A DNA stretch of 48,832 nucleotides from Actinomycetota bacterium (GCA_030837345.1 JAUPKQ010000136.1:1-48832); one strand, 5' to 3'; positions 36,472 through 44,518 are shown, counted from the first letter of the stretch. Made by a program: numbers and translations. The notes: a model not told the origin generated them from the sequence alone.

Positions 36472-37026
36472 TCAGCTGGAGGCGCCGCGGACCAGACCGG
36501 GGGGGCTCGTGACGTCCATCTCGATCATCTGGGGGCGTTCGGCGTGGCCGGCGAGCCGCGCGACCCGCACGATCCGTTTGTCGTGCACGCGCTCCGCCTG
36601 GGCGACCGCGTCGTTGTGGAAGCGCCGGGCGAGCTGGACCCGCAGGCAGGCCTGGCCCAGCAGGTCGAGGACCTCGCTCGTCACGGGGTCGGCCCGCAGG
36701 GCCAGGACGTCGTCGGGGTCGCTGAAGGCCGCGTTCAGCGCCCGGGTCAGGTCGTTCTCGACCTCCTCGAGGACGGCGACGGACGGCGGGGAATCCTCGG
36801 CCGCCGCGAGGGACTCCGCCGCGGCCTCCGTCAGCAGCAGTCCGGTGGCGGGGTCGAGCACCGGCGCCGCCTCCAGGGCCGCGGCGGCCCGACGGGCCAG
36901 TTGCGCGTCGAGAGCCGCGCGGCTGGACTCGACGCGGTGGTGGAGGCGGTCGAGTCTGCTCGCGGAGTAGCTGAGGTACCAGCCGACGAGCACCAGGAAC
37001 ACCAGGACCATCGGCGCCCACGTCAT
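36472..37026 (-). CDS. LemA-like hypothetical membrane protein
   Basis: 184 residues: an N-terminal membrane helix (APMVLVFLVLVGWYLSYSAS) followed by a helical domain (RLDRLHHRVESSRAALDAQL). Its helix pattern recalls LemA-family proteins, which have N-terminal anchor and cytoplasmic coiled helices. The same gene is next to pimA in several actinobacteria, usually with a NUDIX gene that is not present here. ATG 37026 with GGGGAG seven bases upstream is chosen; longer frames start in sequence unlike the family. Function unknown. Confidence 0.7.
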   Translation of the reverse strand: MTWAPMVLVFLVLVGWYLSYSASRLDRLHHRVESSRAALDAQLARRAAAALEAAPVLDPATGLLLTEAAAESLAAAEDSPPSVAVLEEVENDLTRALNAAFSDPDDVLALRADPVTSEVLDLLGQACLRVQLARRFHNDAVAQAERVHDKRIVRVARLAGHAERPQMIEMDVTSPPGLVRGASS

Positions 37027-37111
37027 GACGTCGCTCCCCAGGCCCGAGCGTGGCCCGGAGAACAGGCCCGCGGGGAGCCCGGACAGCACCGGTCCGGCGA
37101 GATCCAATCCC

Positions 37112-38278
37112 TCACCCCAGCCAGCGTGAGAGGAGGCCGCCGACCGCGGGATCCTCACCGACGCGGTCGGCCCCGAGCCGGACCGTCTCGTACACGGCGA
37201 AGACCTCTTCGGCCACGACGGACCAGTCGTAGCGCCGGACGCCAGCTGTCGCCCGGGTGACGTATCCCGCCCGCCGCTCCGGGTCACGGAGCAGGCCGAC
37301 CAGCGCGGACGCCAGGCCCGCTGGGTCGCCGACGGGGAACAGGGCCCCCAGCTGCCCGCCGTCGAGCACGCGGCGGAAGGCCCCCAGGTCGCTCGCCAGC
37401 ACGGGTGCCCCGGCGCTCATCGCCTCCACCAGCACGATCCCGAAGCTCTCCCCACCGATCTGCGGTGCGACGTAGACGTCGACCGACCGAAGGAGAGCCG
37501 CCTTGTCGTCGTCGTCCAGGGGCCCGAGCAGTTCGATCGCGGCCCGGGACGTCGCGTCGAGATCCCCCAGCGCGTCGTCGCCGTCCCCCCTGCCCAGCAC
37601 GAGGAAACGGGCCCCGGGGAAGGCCTCCAAAACGTCGGGGACGGCGGCGGCCAGGACCGGCAGCCCCTTGCGGGGTTCGTCCATACGCCCGACGAAGGCG
37701 ACCGTCGGCCGTTCCGTGGTGCCCTGCCACGTCGCCCGGGGGCTCGCCCCGGCGAACGAGTCGACGTACACCCCGTTCGGGACGACGACCGCGTCACCGC
37801 CGAAGTGGTCGACGACGGTCCGGCGCGCGTCCTCGCTCACGGCGATCCGCGCGGAGATCTTCTCCATGCTCGGGCGGAGCATCGGCTGGGCCGCGATCAT
37901 GACACGCGACCGCGGGATCGAGCTGTGGAACGTCCCGACGATCGGACCCGTCGCCGCCCAGAGGGCCAGCACGGACACCGACGGCGTCAGCGGCTCATGG
38001 ATGTGCAGGACGTCGAAGTCCCCCTCGGCCAGCCAGCGCCGGACCCGTCCGGCGGAGACTGGCCCGAACCGCAGGCGCGCCACCGAGCCGTTGAACTTCA
38101 CCGGGACGGCGCGTCCCGCCGCGACGACGTACGGAGGGACGGGCGTGTCCTCGTCGGCGGGGGCGAGCACGCTGACGGAGTGTCCGGCGGCGAGGAGGTG
38201 CTCGGCCAGGTCCCGTACGTGGAACTGCACCCCCCCGGGGACGTCGAACGAGTAGGGGCAGACGATGCCGATGCGCAT
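37112..38278 (-). CDS. pimA: Phosphatidylinositol alpha-mannosyltransferase PimA
   Basis: GT-B (GT4) enzyme adding the first mannose to phosphatidylinositol on the inner leaflet (388 residues). N-terminal MRIGIVCPYSFDVPGGVQFH is diagnostic. Further motifs: FDVLHIHEPLTPSVSVLALW, GTFHSSIPRS, VPNGVYVDSF, FVGRMDEPRKGLPVL and the donor-binding E-x7-E of GGESFGIVLVEAMSAG. I keep ATG 38278 because it matches the conserved N-terminus; GTG 38290 is in frame and directly behind GGGAGG. Three genes (pgsA, patA-like, pimA) form the committed PIM block. Confidence 0.95.
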   Translation of the reverse strand: MRIGIVCPYSFDVPGGVQFHVRDLAEHLLAAGHSVSVLAPADEDTPVPPYVVAAGRAVPVKFNGSVARLRFGPVSAGRVRRWLAEGDFDVLHIHEPLTPSVSVLALWAATGPIVGTFHSSIPRSRVMIAAQPMLRPSMEKISARIAVSEDARRTVVDHFGGDAVVVPNGVYVDSFAGASPRATWQGTTERPTVAFVGRMDEPRKGLPVLAAAVPDVLEAFPGARFLVLGRGDGDDALGDLDATSRAAIELLGPLDDDDKAALLRSVDVYVAPQIGGESFGIVLVEAMSAGAPVLASDLGAFRRVLDGGQLGALFPVGDPAGLASALVGLLRDPERRAGYVTRATAGVRRYDWSVVAEEVFAVYETVRLGADRVGEDPAVGGLLSRWLG

Positions 38279-38286
38279 CCTCCGCG

Positions 38287-39285
38287 TCACCCTCCCGAGC
38301 CGGGCCGCGCCGCACGGTCGGGAGCCGCACGGTCGGGAGCCGCACGGTCGGGCGCCGAGGACGCGCCGTCCCGGTCCAGCAACTCGACCCAGTCCGCGAC
38401 GAAGACCCGCTGGAGCATGTGCCAGTCCTCTGGATGGGCGCGGATGCCCTCGGCGAGGGCGTCGGCACAGGCCTGGGTCATGGTGGCGATCTGGTGCGCC
38501 CGGTCGCCGTCCTCCGGGGGGACGACCTCCGGGTGGAACCGCACGACGATCCCCCAACGGGCCGGGGACCCCGCCGGAAGACGTTCGTAGTGGATCGACA
38601 CCGGGTACAGCGCGGCCCCAGTGACCAGGGCGAGCCCGGCGGGACCGGTCGCCATGCGGGCAGGCTCCCCGAAGAGGTCGACGGGGACCCCGGTCGCGGT
38701 GAGATCGCGATCCGCGAGCAGCGGCACGAAACCTCCCGTGCGCAGGACCCGCACGAGCGTGCCGAAGACCGCCGAGCCACCGAGAGGGAGGATCTCCATA
38801 CCGAGTCTCTGGCGGAACTCCAGGAACCGCTGGAAGAGTTCCTCGGGCCGCAGGCGTTCCGCGACGGTGGTCACCCGGGCCATCGCGAGCGCCGACCAGG
38901 CCCCGGCGTGGTCCCAGTTGCCCGAGTGCGACAGGGCCATGACGACGCCCCGGCCCTGGGCGAGTTGGGCCCGCACGGGTTCGTCGTTCTCGGAACGGCA
39001 GGTCGCCAGGATGGTCGCCGACGTCCAGTCCTGAAGGCGGAAGGCGTCGCAGTAGTACCGCATGTACGAATGCATGCCCTTGCGCGACAACGCCTTGAGG
39101 CGCATCGGCGAGGCGTCGGGGACGATGCGGGAGAGGTTCGCCTCCAGTTGCCGGACTCCCCGTCCCTGGCGCAGCCAGGCGAATTCGGCGAGGAGGGAGA
39201 ACAGCAGATACGCCGGGCGGGCCGGCAGGATGCGCACGAAACGCCATCCGGCGGAGAAGGCCGCGATGGCCAGGCCCTCACGCAT
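38287..39285 (-). CDS. Phosphatidylinositol mannoside acyltransferase (PatA-like, lysophospholipid acyltransferase fold)
   Basis: 332-residue membrane-associated acyltransferase related to mycobacterial PatA, which acylates the mannose of PIM. The HX4D catalytic motif is present (LSHSGNWDHAGAW). Acceptor-like motifs follow: LGMEILPLGGSAVFGTLVRV and PLLADRDLTATGVPVDLFGE. The C-terminal end has a short in-frame tandem repeat. The start ATG overlaps the pgsA end by eight bases, and PimA begins nine bases after its stop. Substrate assignment rests on context. Confidence 0.9.
   Translation of the reverse strand: MREGLAIAAFSAGWRFVRILPARPAYLLFSLLAEFAWLRQGRGVRQLEANLSRIVPDASPMRLKALSRKGMHSYMRYYCDAFRLQDWTSATILATCRSENDEPVRAQLAQGRGVVMALSHSGNWDHAGAWSALAMARVTTVAERLRPEELFQRFLEFRQRLGMEILPLGGSAVFGTLVRVLRTGGFVPLLADRDLTATGVPVDLFGEPARMATGPAGLALVTGAALYPVSIHYERLPAGSPARWGIVVRFHPEVVPPEDGDRAHQIATMTQACADALAEGIRAHPEDWHMLQRVFVADWVELLDRDGASSAPDRAAPDRAAPDRAARPGSGG
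38311..38355 (-). repeat. Three tandem 15-bp repeats at the 3' end of the patA-like gene
   Basis: Units of CGCACGGTCGGGAGC on the plus strand, the third with one change; on the coding strand they encode a (APDRA)n tail. In-frame period. Confidence 0.85.
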
Positions 39286-39958
39286 CGGTGCCCCGGGACG
39301 ACGAACCCGTCAACGAACCGGGACGCCCGGCGTCCGTCTCCTGCTGGTGGGCGCGAAGGACCTGCTCCCGCACGGTGAGCATCCGTTGCAGCACAGTGAC
39401 CAGGCACGCGACGGCCAGCAGCGCCAGGACGACGCCGAGGACGACCGACGGCAGACCGAACAGGCCGACCAGACCGGTCGCGACGAGGACGACGAGGAGC
39501 CGGTCGGCGCGCTCGGCGATCCCCACGGCCGCGGTCATGCCCAGCCCCTCGGCGCGGGCCCGCGCGTAGGACACGATCTGCCCGAGGACCAGGCAGGCGA
39601 GCGCGAGACCGGCCATCAGGACGTCGTCGCCCTCACCGGCGTAGTAGAGGACCAGGCCGCCGAAGACCGCCGCGTCGCCGACCCGGTCGAGGGTCGAGTC
39701 GAGGAAGGCCCCCCAGGAACTCGCCCTGCCGGTCAGGCGGGCCATGATCCCGTCGAGGGTGTCGGACAGGACAAACGCCATGATCACTACAGTGCCCCAG
39801 AGCAATTCGCCCCGTGGGTAGAAGGCCAGCGCCCCGACGACGACGCCGAGGGTTCCGACGAGCGTGACGACGTCCGGACTGATCCGAAGCGCCACCAAGG
39901 CCCGGGCGACCGGGGTCAGGATCCGGGTGACGATGGCGCGCGCGAACCGGTTGAGCAT
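39278..39958 (-). CDS. pgsA: Phosphatidylinositol phosphate synthase (CDP-alcohol phosphotransferase)
   Basis: 226-residue polytopic membrane enzyme that joins inositol phosphate to CDP-diacylglycerol. The CDP-alcohol phosphotransferase signature D-x2-DG-x2-AR-x8-G-x3-D-x3-D is complete in SDTLDGIMARLTGRASSWGA followed by FLDSTLDR. Five or more hydrophobic helices surround it. Start ATG 39958 chosen because longer frames run antisense through the EF-G-like gene. In mycobacteria the same gene is followed by the acyltransferase and pimA. I call it PIP synthase, not PG-phosphate synthase, because of that order. Confidence 0.92.
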   Translation of the reverse strand: MLNRFARAIVTRILTPVARALVALRISPDVVTLVGTLGVVVGALAFYPRGELLWGTVVIMAFVLSDTLDGIMARLTGRASSWGAFLDSTLDRVGDAAVFGGLVLYYAGEGDDVLMAGLALACLVLGQIVSYARARAEGLGMTAAVGIAERADRLLVVLVATGLVGLFGLPSVVLGVVLALLAVACLVTVLQRMLTVREQVLRAHQQETDAGRPGSLTGSSSRGTDA

Positions 39959-40091
39959 GTTGTCCGTAGTGGCTGGGGCCCGCTCGGCGTGACGGGCACG
40001 GCGCGAGGGACCGGGCGGGCTGACTCTGTCCAGGCACTGTACCCGGGCCCGGCCCCTCGCCACCCGCAGACCGCGCCGACGGTCGTACCGA

Positions 40092-40124
40092 TCACGCCGA
40101 TGGTCACGCCGATGGTCACGCCGA
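40092..40124 (+). repeat. 12-bp direct repeat in the pgsA/EF-G intergenic region
   Basis: TCACGCCGATGG occurs twice in tandem plus a partial third. It lies between divergent genes, about 90 bases upstream of the EF-G-like start; function unknown. The 256-bp region also contains TACAGT on the minus strand, a possible pgsA -10. Confidence 0.6.
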
Positions 40125-40214
40125 CAAACGTCCTCTTGCTCTTGCGGACGGCGCGGGTGGAGGTTTGACGGAGCAGGGTCGCCGCGCGGCCCTCCGCTCG
40201 GACGAGGAGGTCTG

Positions 40215-42365
40215 ATGGCAGGCAACGTCAGGGCACGCGGGTCCGAAGTGACCCAGGTCACTCCGGACCGGATCAGAAATGTCGTGCTCATCGGGCACGC
40301 CGCGTCGGGAAAGACAACCTTGGTCGAAGCCCTCCTCGTCGCGACCGGCGCGATCGGACGTGCCGGCCGTGTCGAGGACGGAACGACGGTCAGCGACCAC
40401 GAGGACGTCGAGCACAGGCTCGGCCGGTCGGTCGCCCTGAGCGTGGCCTCGACGACGCACGACGGAGTGAAGATCAATCTGGTGGACACCCCCGGGCACG
40501 CCGACTTCGTCGGTGAGGTCAGAGCGGGGCTCCGGGCGGCGGACGCCGCCCTTTTCGTCGTCTCGGCCGTGGACGGCGTCGACGGCATCACCCGCATGCT
40601 GTGGGAGGAGTGCGCCGGCGTCCAGATGCCCCGGGCCGTCGTCGTCACCCACCTCGACCAGCAGCGCGGCGACTTCGACGGCGCCCTGACGATCTGCCAG
40701 CGCGCGTTCGGGGACGGCGTGCAACCGCTGTTCCTGCCGCTGCTCGACGACACCGAGGTCCCGGCCGGGCTGATCGGCCTGCTCACGCAGCAGGTGTACG
40801 ACCACTCCTCCGGCAGGACCGTCACCCGCGATCCCGGCCCCGAACACGTCGCGGCGATCGAGGCGCCCCGGACCTCCCTCATCGAGGGGATCATCCAGGA
40901 GTCCGAGGACGACACCCTCCTGGACCGCTGGCTGAACGGGGAGGACATCGCCGCCGAGACCCTCCTCACCGATCTCGAGACCGCCGTCGCCCGGGGATCC
41001 TTCCACCCGGTGCTCCCCGTCAACGCCCTGACCGGGCTCGGCACGCACCACCTGCTGGAGGTGATCCGGCGGGGCTTCCCGTCGCCCCTCGAGCACCCGC
41101 TGCCCGGGGTGTACACCCCCCACGGCGTCCCGAAGGAGCCCCTGACCTGCGACGCCTCGGGTCCGCTCGTCGCCGAGGTCGTCAAGACGACGTCCGACCC
41201 GTACGTGGGACGGCTCAGCATCATCCGGATCTTCTCCGGCGCCCTGGCCCCGGACGTCGCGGTGCACGTCTCCGGCCACTTCGAGCAGTTCGCCGGCCCC
41301 GGACGCGGCCACGACAGCCACGACGTCGACGAGAGGGTCGGCGCGGTGTCCTCCGTCCAGGGGGCCACCCTCACGCCTCTGGACCGTGGCACGGCGGGCG
41401 ACATCGTCGCCGCGGCGCGCCTGGTGCGCGCGGAAACCGGTGACACCCTCTCGGACATCTCCTCGCCGGCTCTGATGGAACCGTGGACCATGCCCGAACC
41501 GCTGCTGCCGACGGCTGTCACCGCCCGGTCCAGCGTCGACGAGGACAAGCTCGCGCAGGGACTGGCCCGGCTCGTCGCGGAAGACCCCACCGTCCGGGTC
41601 GAGATGAACCCCGAGACCCACCAGATGGTGCTGTGGTCGATGGGCGAGGCTCATCTGGAGGTCCTGCTCGACAAGCTCCGGCGCCGGCACTCGATCGACA
41701 TCGACACCGAACCGGTCAAGGTGTCCCTGCGCGAGACCATCGCCAAGAAGACCCTCGCGAAGGGCCGTCACGTCAAGCAGTCCGGCGGACACGGCCAGTA
41801 CGCCGTGTGTGACGTCGAGGTCGAGCCTCTCCCGGAAGGGGCCGGTTTCGAGTTCGTCGACCGTGTCGTCGGCGGATCGGTGCCCCGCCAGTTCATCCCC
41901 AGCGTCGAGAAGGGCGTCCGCGCCCAGATGGAGAAGGGCGTCGCCGCCGGGTACCCGATGGTCGACCTGCGGGTGACCCTGGTGGGCGGCAAGGCGCACA
42001 GCGTCGACTCCTCCGACGCCGCGTTCCAGATGGCGGGGGCGCTCGCCCTCAAGGACGCGGCGGCCTCGGGCGGCGTCGCCATGCTGGAGCCGATCGACGA
42101 GGTCCATGTGACGGTGGACGACGAGTACGTCGGCAACGTCATGGGCGACCTGTCGTCACGACGGGGGCGCGTCACCGGGACCACGTCCGCCGGCAACGGC
42201 AGGACCGAGGTCTCCGCCGAGGTCCCTGAGCTCGAGCTCACCCGGTACGCCACCGACCTCAGGTCCCTCGCCCACGGGACCGGGATCTTCACCCGCCAGT
42301 ACGCGAGGCACGCCCCGATGCCGCAGCACCAGGTCGAGAAGGTCCTGGCCGCCGAGGGAAGCTGA
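40215..42365 (+). CDS. EF-G-like GTPase (FusA2 type) with altered G4 motif
   Basis: 716-residue paralogue of elongation factor G. P-loop GHAASGKTTL (residues 27-36), G3 DTPGHADF (91-98), but the guanine-specificity motif reads THLD (145-148) instead of NKxD. EF-G domains II to V follow, with domain III (DEDKLAQGLARLVAEDPTVR) and the C-terminal EHARYA-like region replaced. This matches the actinobacterial FusA2-type factors (Mycobacterium tuberculosis Rv0120c type), which do not replace EF-G. Start ATG with GAGGAGG seven bases upstream. It sits divergently between pgsA and the HIT gene, splitting a block that is contiguous in mycobacteria. Role: unknown; ribosome interaction plausible. Confidence 0.88.
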   Translation: MAGNVRARGSEVTQVTPDRIRNVVLIGHAASGKTTLVEALLVATGAIGRAGRVEDGTTVSDHEDVEHRLGRSVALSVASTTHDGVKINLVDTPGHADFVGEVRAGLRAADAALFVVSAVDGVDGITRMLWEECAGVQMPRAVVVTHLDQQRGDFDGALTICQRAFGDGVQPLFLPLLDDTEVPAGLIGLLTQQVYDHSSGRTVTRDPGPEHVAAIEAPRTSLIEGIIQESEDDTLLDRWLNGEDIAAETLLTDLETAVARGSFHPVLPVNALTGLGTHHLLEVIRRGFPSPLEHPLPGVYTPHGVPKEPLTCDASGPLVAEVVKTTSDPYVGRLSIIRIFSGALAPDVAVHVSGHFEQFAGPGRGHDSHDVDERVGAVSSVQGATLTPLDRGTAGDIVAAARLVRAETGDTLSDISSPALMEPWTMPEPLLPTAVTARSSVDEDKLAQGLARLVAEDPTVRVEMNPETHQMVLWSMGEAHLEVLLDKLRRRHSIDIDTEPVKVSLRETIAKKTLAKGRHVKQSGGHGQYAVCDVEVEPLPEGAGFEFVDRVVGGSVPRQFIPSVEKGVRAQMEKGVAAGYPMVDLRVTLVGGKAHSVDSSDAAFQMAGALALKDAAASGGVAMLEPIDEVHVTVDDEYVGNVMGDLSSRRGRVTGTTSAGNGRTEVSAEVPELELTRYATDLRSLAHGTGIFTRQYARHAPMPQHQVEKVLAAEGS

Positions 42366-42446
42366 CGGTCCTGTCCGCCTCGACGATCCTGTCCGCACGG
42401 GAACGACACTCTCGTGCCGCTGTCCGCGGGCGGGATCGTCGAGGTG

Positions 42447-43022
42447 TCAGCTCGGGCTCGGCCAGGCCTCCGAGAGCCGGGCCCTGGTGTCGGCGAGCAG
42501 CTCGGACAAGGCCTTCGTGCGTCCGATGACGGGCAGGAAGTTCGCGTCGCCACCCCACCGGGGCACGATGTGCTGGTGGAGGTGCGCCGCGATCCCGGCG
42601 CCGGCGACCGCGCCCTGGTTCATGCCCACGTTGAACCCCTGGCATCCCGAGACGGCCGCCAGGACCCGCATCGCGGTCTTCGTCAGATCCGCGATCTCGG
42701 CGGTCTCCTCGGCCGTGAGGTCGGGGTAGAGCGACACGTGCCGGTACGGGCACACCATCACGTGGCCCGTGTTGTAGGGGTAGAGGTTCATCACCACGAA
42801 AGCTGTTTCACCGCGGGCGACCACGAGCCCGGTGACGTCGTCCTTCGTGGGAGCCCGGCAGAAGGGGCACTGGAGGCCGGCCTGATCGTCCGCGGGCTTG
42901 TCCTCGCCCTGCAGATAGACCATGCGGTGAGGGGTCCACAATCGTTCGAACCCGTCGGAAGCACCTGACAACTCCCACGACGGCTGACCTTGCACGTCCG
43001 TCTCCACCGCCTCGTCGCCCAC
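42447..43022 (-). CDS. HIT-family hydrolase/phosphorylase (Ap4A-phosphorylase-like)
   Basis: 191 residues. A zinc-type CxxC (CPFCRAPTKDD) precedes the HIT domain; VVMNLYPYNTGHVMVCPYRH and the catalytic triad region HLHQHIVPRWGGDANFLPV are present, with HIT motif His-x-His-x-His. Mycobacterial homologues (Rv2613c type) are Ap4A phosphorylases beside pgsA, here separated by the EF-G-like gene. GTG 43022 is chosen because of a leaderless -10 box just upstream; GTG at 43007 (protein starting ETDVQG) is possible. Confidence 0.9.
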   Translation of the reverse strand: MGDEAVETDVQGQPSWELSGASDGFERLWTPHRMVYLQGEDKPADDQAGLQCPFCRAPTKDDVTGLVVARGETAFVVMNLYPYNTGHVMVCPYRHVSLYPDLTAEETAEIADLTKTAMRVLAAVSGCQGFNVGMNQGAVAGAGIAAHLHQHIVPRWGGDANFLPVIGRTKALSELLADTRARLSEAWPSPS

Positions 43023-43030
43023 GGGAGGAG

Positions 43031-43036
43031 ATCCTA
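43031..43036 (-). promoter_or_regulatory. -10 box of a leaderless promoter for the HIT gene
   Basis: The minus strand reads TAGGAT, ending eight bases before the GTG at 43022, with no ribosome-binding site between; the sequence between is CTCCTCCC, the opposite of a Shine-Dalgarno. No clear -35. Confidence 0.5.
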
Positions 43037-43211
43037 CGCGGCACGAAGAGCGCGCCTGTGGAGGCCCGGCGGGAGACCGGAAGGAACCGTGAGGACAACC
43101 GGCCGCCAGGCTCCAGAGCACGATCCGTCGTCAATTGTCCGGATAAATACTTCACCCGCAGAAATATGCATGGACAAAGGGATGACCGGGAAGACCGATC
43201 CAGGATGGTTA
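43037..43211. other. Intergenic region with an AT-rich patch
   Basis: Between the HIT gene and tRNA-Val(CAC). Bases 43135-43175 are clearly richer in A and T than the surroundings (CAATTGTCCGGATAAATACT) and may carry promoter elements, but I cannot assign them. No credible gene. Confidence 0.3.
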
Positions 43212-43286
43212 TGGTGGGCGATACTGGGATCGAACCAGTGACCTCCTCGGTGTGAACGAGGCGCTCTCCCGCTGAGCTAATCGCCC
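43212..43286 (-). tRNA. tRNA-Val (anticodon CAC)
   Basis: Cloverleaf read on the minus strand: acceptor GGGCGAT/ATCGCCC, D arm GCTC...GAGC, anticodon stem CCTCG/CGAGG with loop TTCACAC, T arm ACTGG-TTCGATC-CCAGT. Discriminator A (43215) is followed by encoded CCA (43214-43212). Serves GUG codons. Confidence 0.97.
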
Positions 43287-43326
43287 GAGCACCAGTGACT
43301 CATCGCCACCCGTGCTGCGTGCGGCA

Positions 43327-43357
43327 ATCCTAGCGAACGACGCCCCGGACGGACCAA
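43327..43357 (-). promoter_or_regulatory. Probable promoter of tRNA-Val(CAC)
   Basis: Minus strand TTGGTC (43357-43352), 19-base spacer, TAGGAT (43332-43327), about 40 bases upstream of the tRNA. The tRNA-Gly promoter shows the same spacing. Confidence 0.4.
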
Positions 43358-43460
43358 TCGGCTCGGCGCGCCCCTCTCGAACACCCGCTCTGAGGAACCC
43401 TGCAATCAGGGCATACCAGGATAATTCACCTACCATGCCCTCCTGGGGTCACCCAGGCAT

Positions 43461-43904
43461 CTACCTCAGGTACTCCAGGAACGGCATCTCCCGCGGAAGG
43501 AACTCCAGGACGGGAGCGGGAAGGCCCTTCCAGAGGATCAGCCCCAGCACCACCGCGAGGACGAAAGCACCGGTCAGAAGCGACATCGAGACCCGGATCC
43601 ACATCCGCTGACGCATCAACCAGTGCGTCCAGGCACGCACATGCCTGCGTCCGAAGTCCAGCAGACGTTGCGCCCAGTCGAATTCAGACGCAAGGATGGC
43701 CAGACCGACAAAGACGATGAGCCATCCCGGACCGGGCAAAGGAACGAGGACCAGGCCACCCACCGTGATGGACGCCCCCACGATCCCTACGAGCATCCGA
43801 TACACGTGACGACTCCCCGGAGTCGCCCTGACCCTGTCCCTCCAGCGTGAGATCCACCGACGCCGATCCTCGACGGCCCTCTGACCTGCTTGTTCTTCGC
43901 CCAC
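43461..43904 (-). CDS. TIGR02611-family membrane protein (PGPGW motif)
   Basis: 147 residues. Two membrane regions: one containing the hallmark LVLVPLPGPGWLIVFVGLAI and ASEFDWAQRLL, the other near the C-terminus (MSLLTGAFVLAVVLGLILWK). This is the TIGR02611 pattern of actinobacteria; function unknown. GTG 43904 is chosen over ATG 43910 because AAGGGG is immediately before the ATG but six bases before the GTG. Divergent from ssgB, with which it is adjacent in Streptomyces. Confidence 0.85.
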   Translation of the reverse strand: MGEEQAGQRAVEDRRRWISRWRDRVRATPGSRHVYRMLVGIVGASITVGGLVLVPLPGPGWLIVFVGLAILASEFDWAQRLLDFGRRHVRAWTHWLMRQRMWIRVSMSLLTGAFVLAVVLGLILWKGLPAPVLEFLPREMPFLEYLR

Positions 43905-44070
43905 GTGCATCCCCTTGAGTGGTCATCGGTGATTCTCCGACACAACGGCCCGTTCTCCAGCCAGAATCACTCTTCAGATCCACCCTCTCAGCGGGTTTCG
44001 TCTCGCTGGGTACAGGGAATGATGGTCCCGAAGGCCATTCGGGTGGCCGCCGGTCGAGCGAGGGAGCAAC
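43905..44070. promoter_or_regulatory. Divergent promoter region TIGR02611/ssgB
   Basis: 166 bases with no gene. A possible box TACAGG-GAATGA lies at about 44012-44022, 50 bases upstream of the ssgB ATG, and GAGGGAG precedes that start. I could not define hexamers with confidence. Confidence 0.25.
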
Positions 44071-44481
44071 ATGCAGCCGCACGTGGACGTCGAGTCCTCG
44101 GTCCAGCTCCGACTGGTCGTCGCCGACGCCGACGCGGTGCCACTACCCGTCAGCCTCAGGTACAGCGCAGCCGACCCCTACGCGGTGCGTGCAGTGTTCT
44201 CCGGGGACGGCATGGAGGTCGAATGGGTGTTCGCCCGCGAACTCCTTCGGACGGGTCTGGGATCGCCGGTCGGTGACGGGGACGTCCATGTCTGGCCTTC
44301 CTGGGGTACCGGTCGGGAGCTCCTCATGATCTCCCTCACCTCGCCTGACGGACAGGCTGTGCTGGAGGCGAGCGCAGCCGACGTACGGTCCTTCCTCGAC
44401 CGCACGGCGGCGGTCGTCCCGGACGGCGACGAGTCGGCCCATCTCGACCTCGACACCGCACTGGCGCGACTGCTGAGCTGA
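44071..44481 (+). CDS. ssgB: SsgA-like protein, SsgB type (cell-division/sporulation regulator)
   Basis: 136 residues, the usual SsgB length (about 137). Segments VQLRLVVADADAVPLPVSLR, ADPYAVRAVF, VEWVFARELL, GDVHVWPSW, ISLTSPDGQAVLEA and the acidic end DLDTALARLLS match SsgB well. In Streptomyces, SsgB positions FtsZ at sporulation septa. The gene has GAGGGAG before its ATG. It is divergent from the TIGR02611 gene and converges on the PabC-like gene over a hairpin. Presence of an SsgA-like protein indicates a lineage with complex division or sporulation, but does not prove it here. Confidence 0.92.
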   Translation: MQPHVDVESSVQLRLVVADADAVPLPVSLRYSAADPYAVRAVFSGDGMEVEWVFARELLRTGLGSPVGDGDVHVWPSWGTGRELLMISLTSPDGQAVLEASAADVRSFLDRTAAVVPDGDESAHLDLDTALARLLS

Positions 44482-44495
44482 ACGCTCCACCCCCT

Positions 44496-44518
44496 CCGGA
44501 CGGTTCCAGGCCGTCCGG
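44496..44518. terminator. Bidirectional terminator hairpin
   Basis: CCGGACGG, loop TTCCAGG, CCGTCCGG: perfect 8-bp stem 15 bases past the ssgB stop, between convergent genes. Nearby is the short direct repeat GTCGCTCGTCCCC (twice, about 44570-44600). Confidence 0.65.

Noticed and set aside
39916-40119. Short minus-strand frame with a TIGVTIGVIG stretch between pgsA and the EF-G-like gene
   Set aside because: The hydrophobic stretch comes from the 12-bp DNA repeat, no ribosome-binding site is seen, and the rest is unlike protein.
39959-41590. Upstream extension of the pgsA frame through the EF-G-like gene on the minus strand
   Set aside because: Composition and coupling fit pgsA starting at 39958; the extension is antisense to a conserved GTPase.
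40116-42107. Minus-strand frame of 663 residues opposite the EF-G-like gene
   Set aside because: Shadow frame of Arg/Gly/Val-rich composition; the plus-strand gene has EF-G motifs throughout.
42990-43255. Short frames in the gap between HIT and tRNA-Val(CAC)
   Set aside because: They include part of the tRNA and have no ribosome-binding site or recognisable protein.
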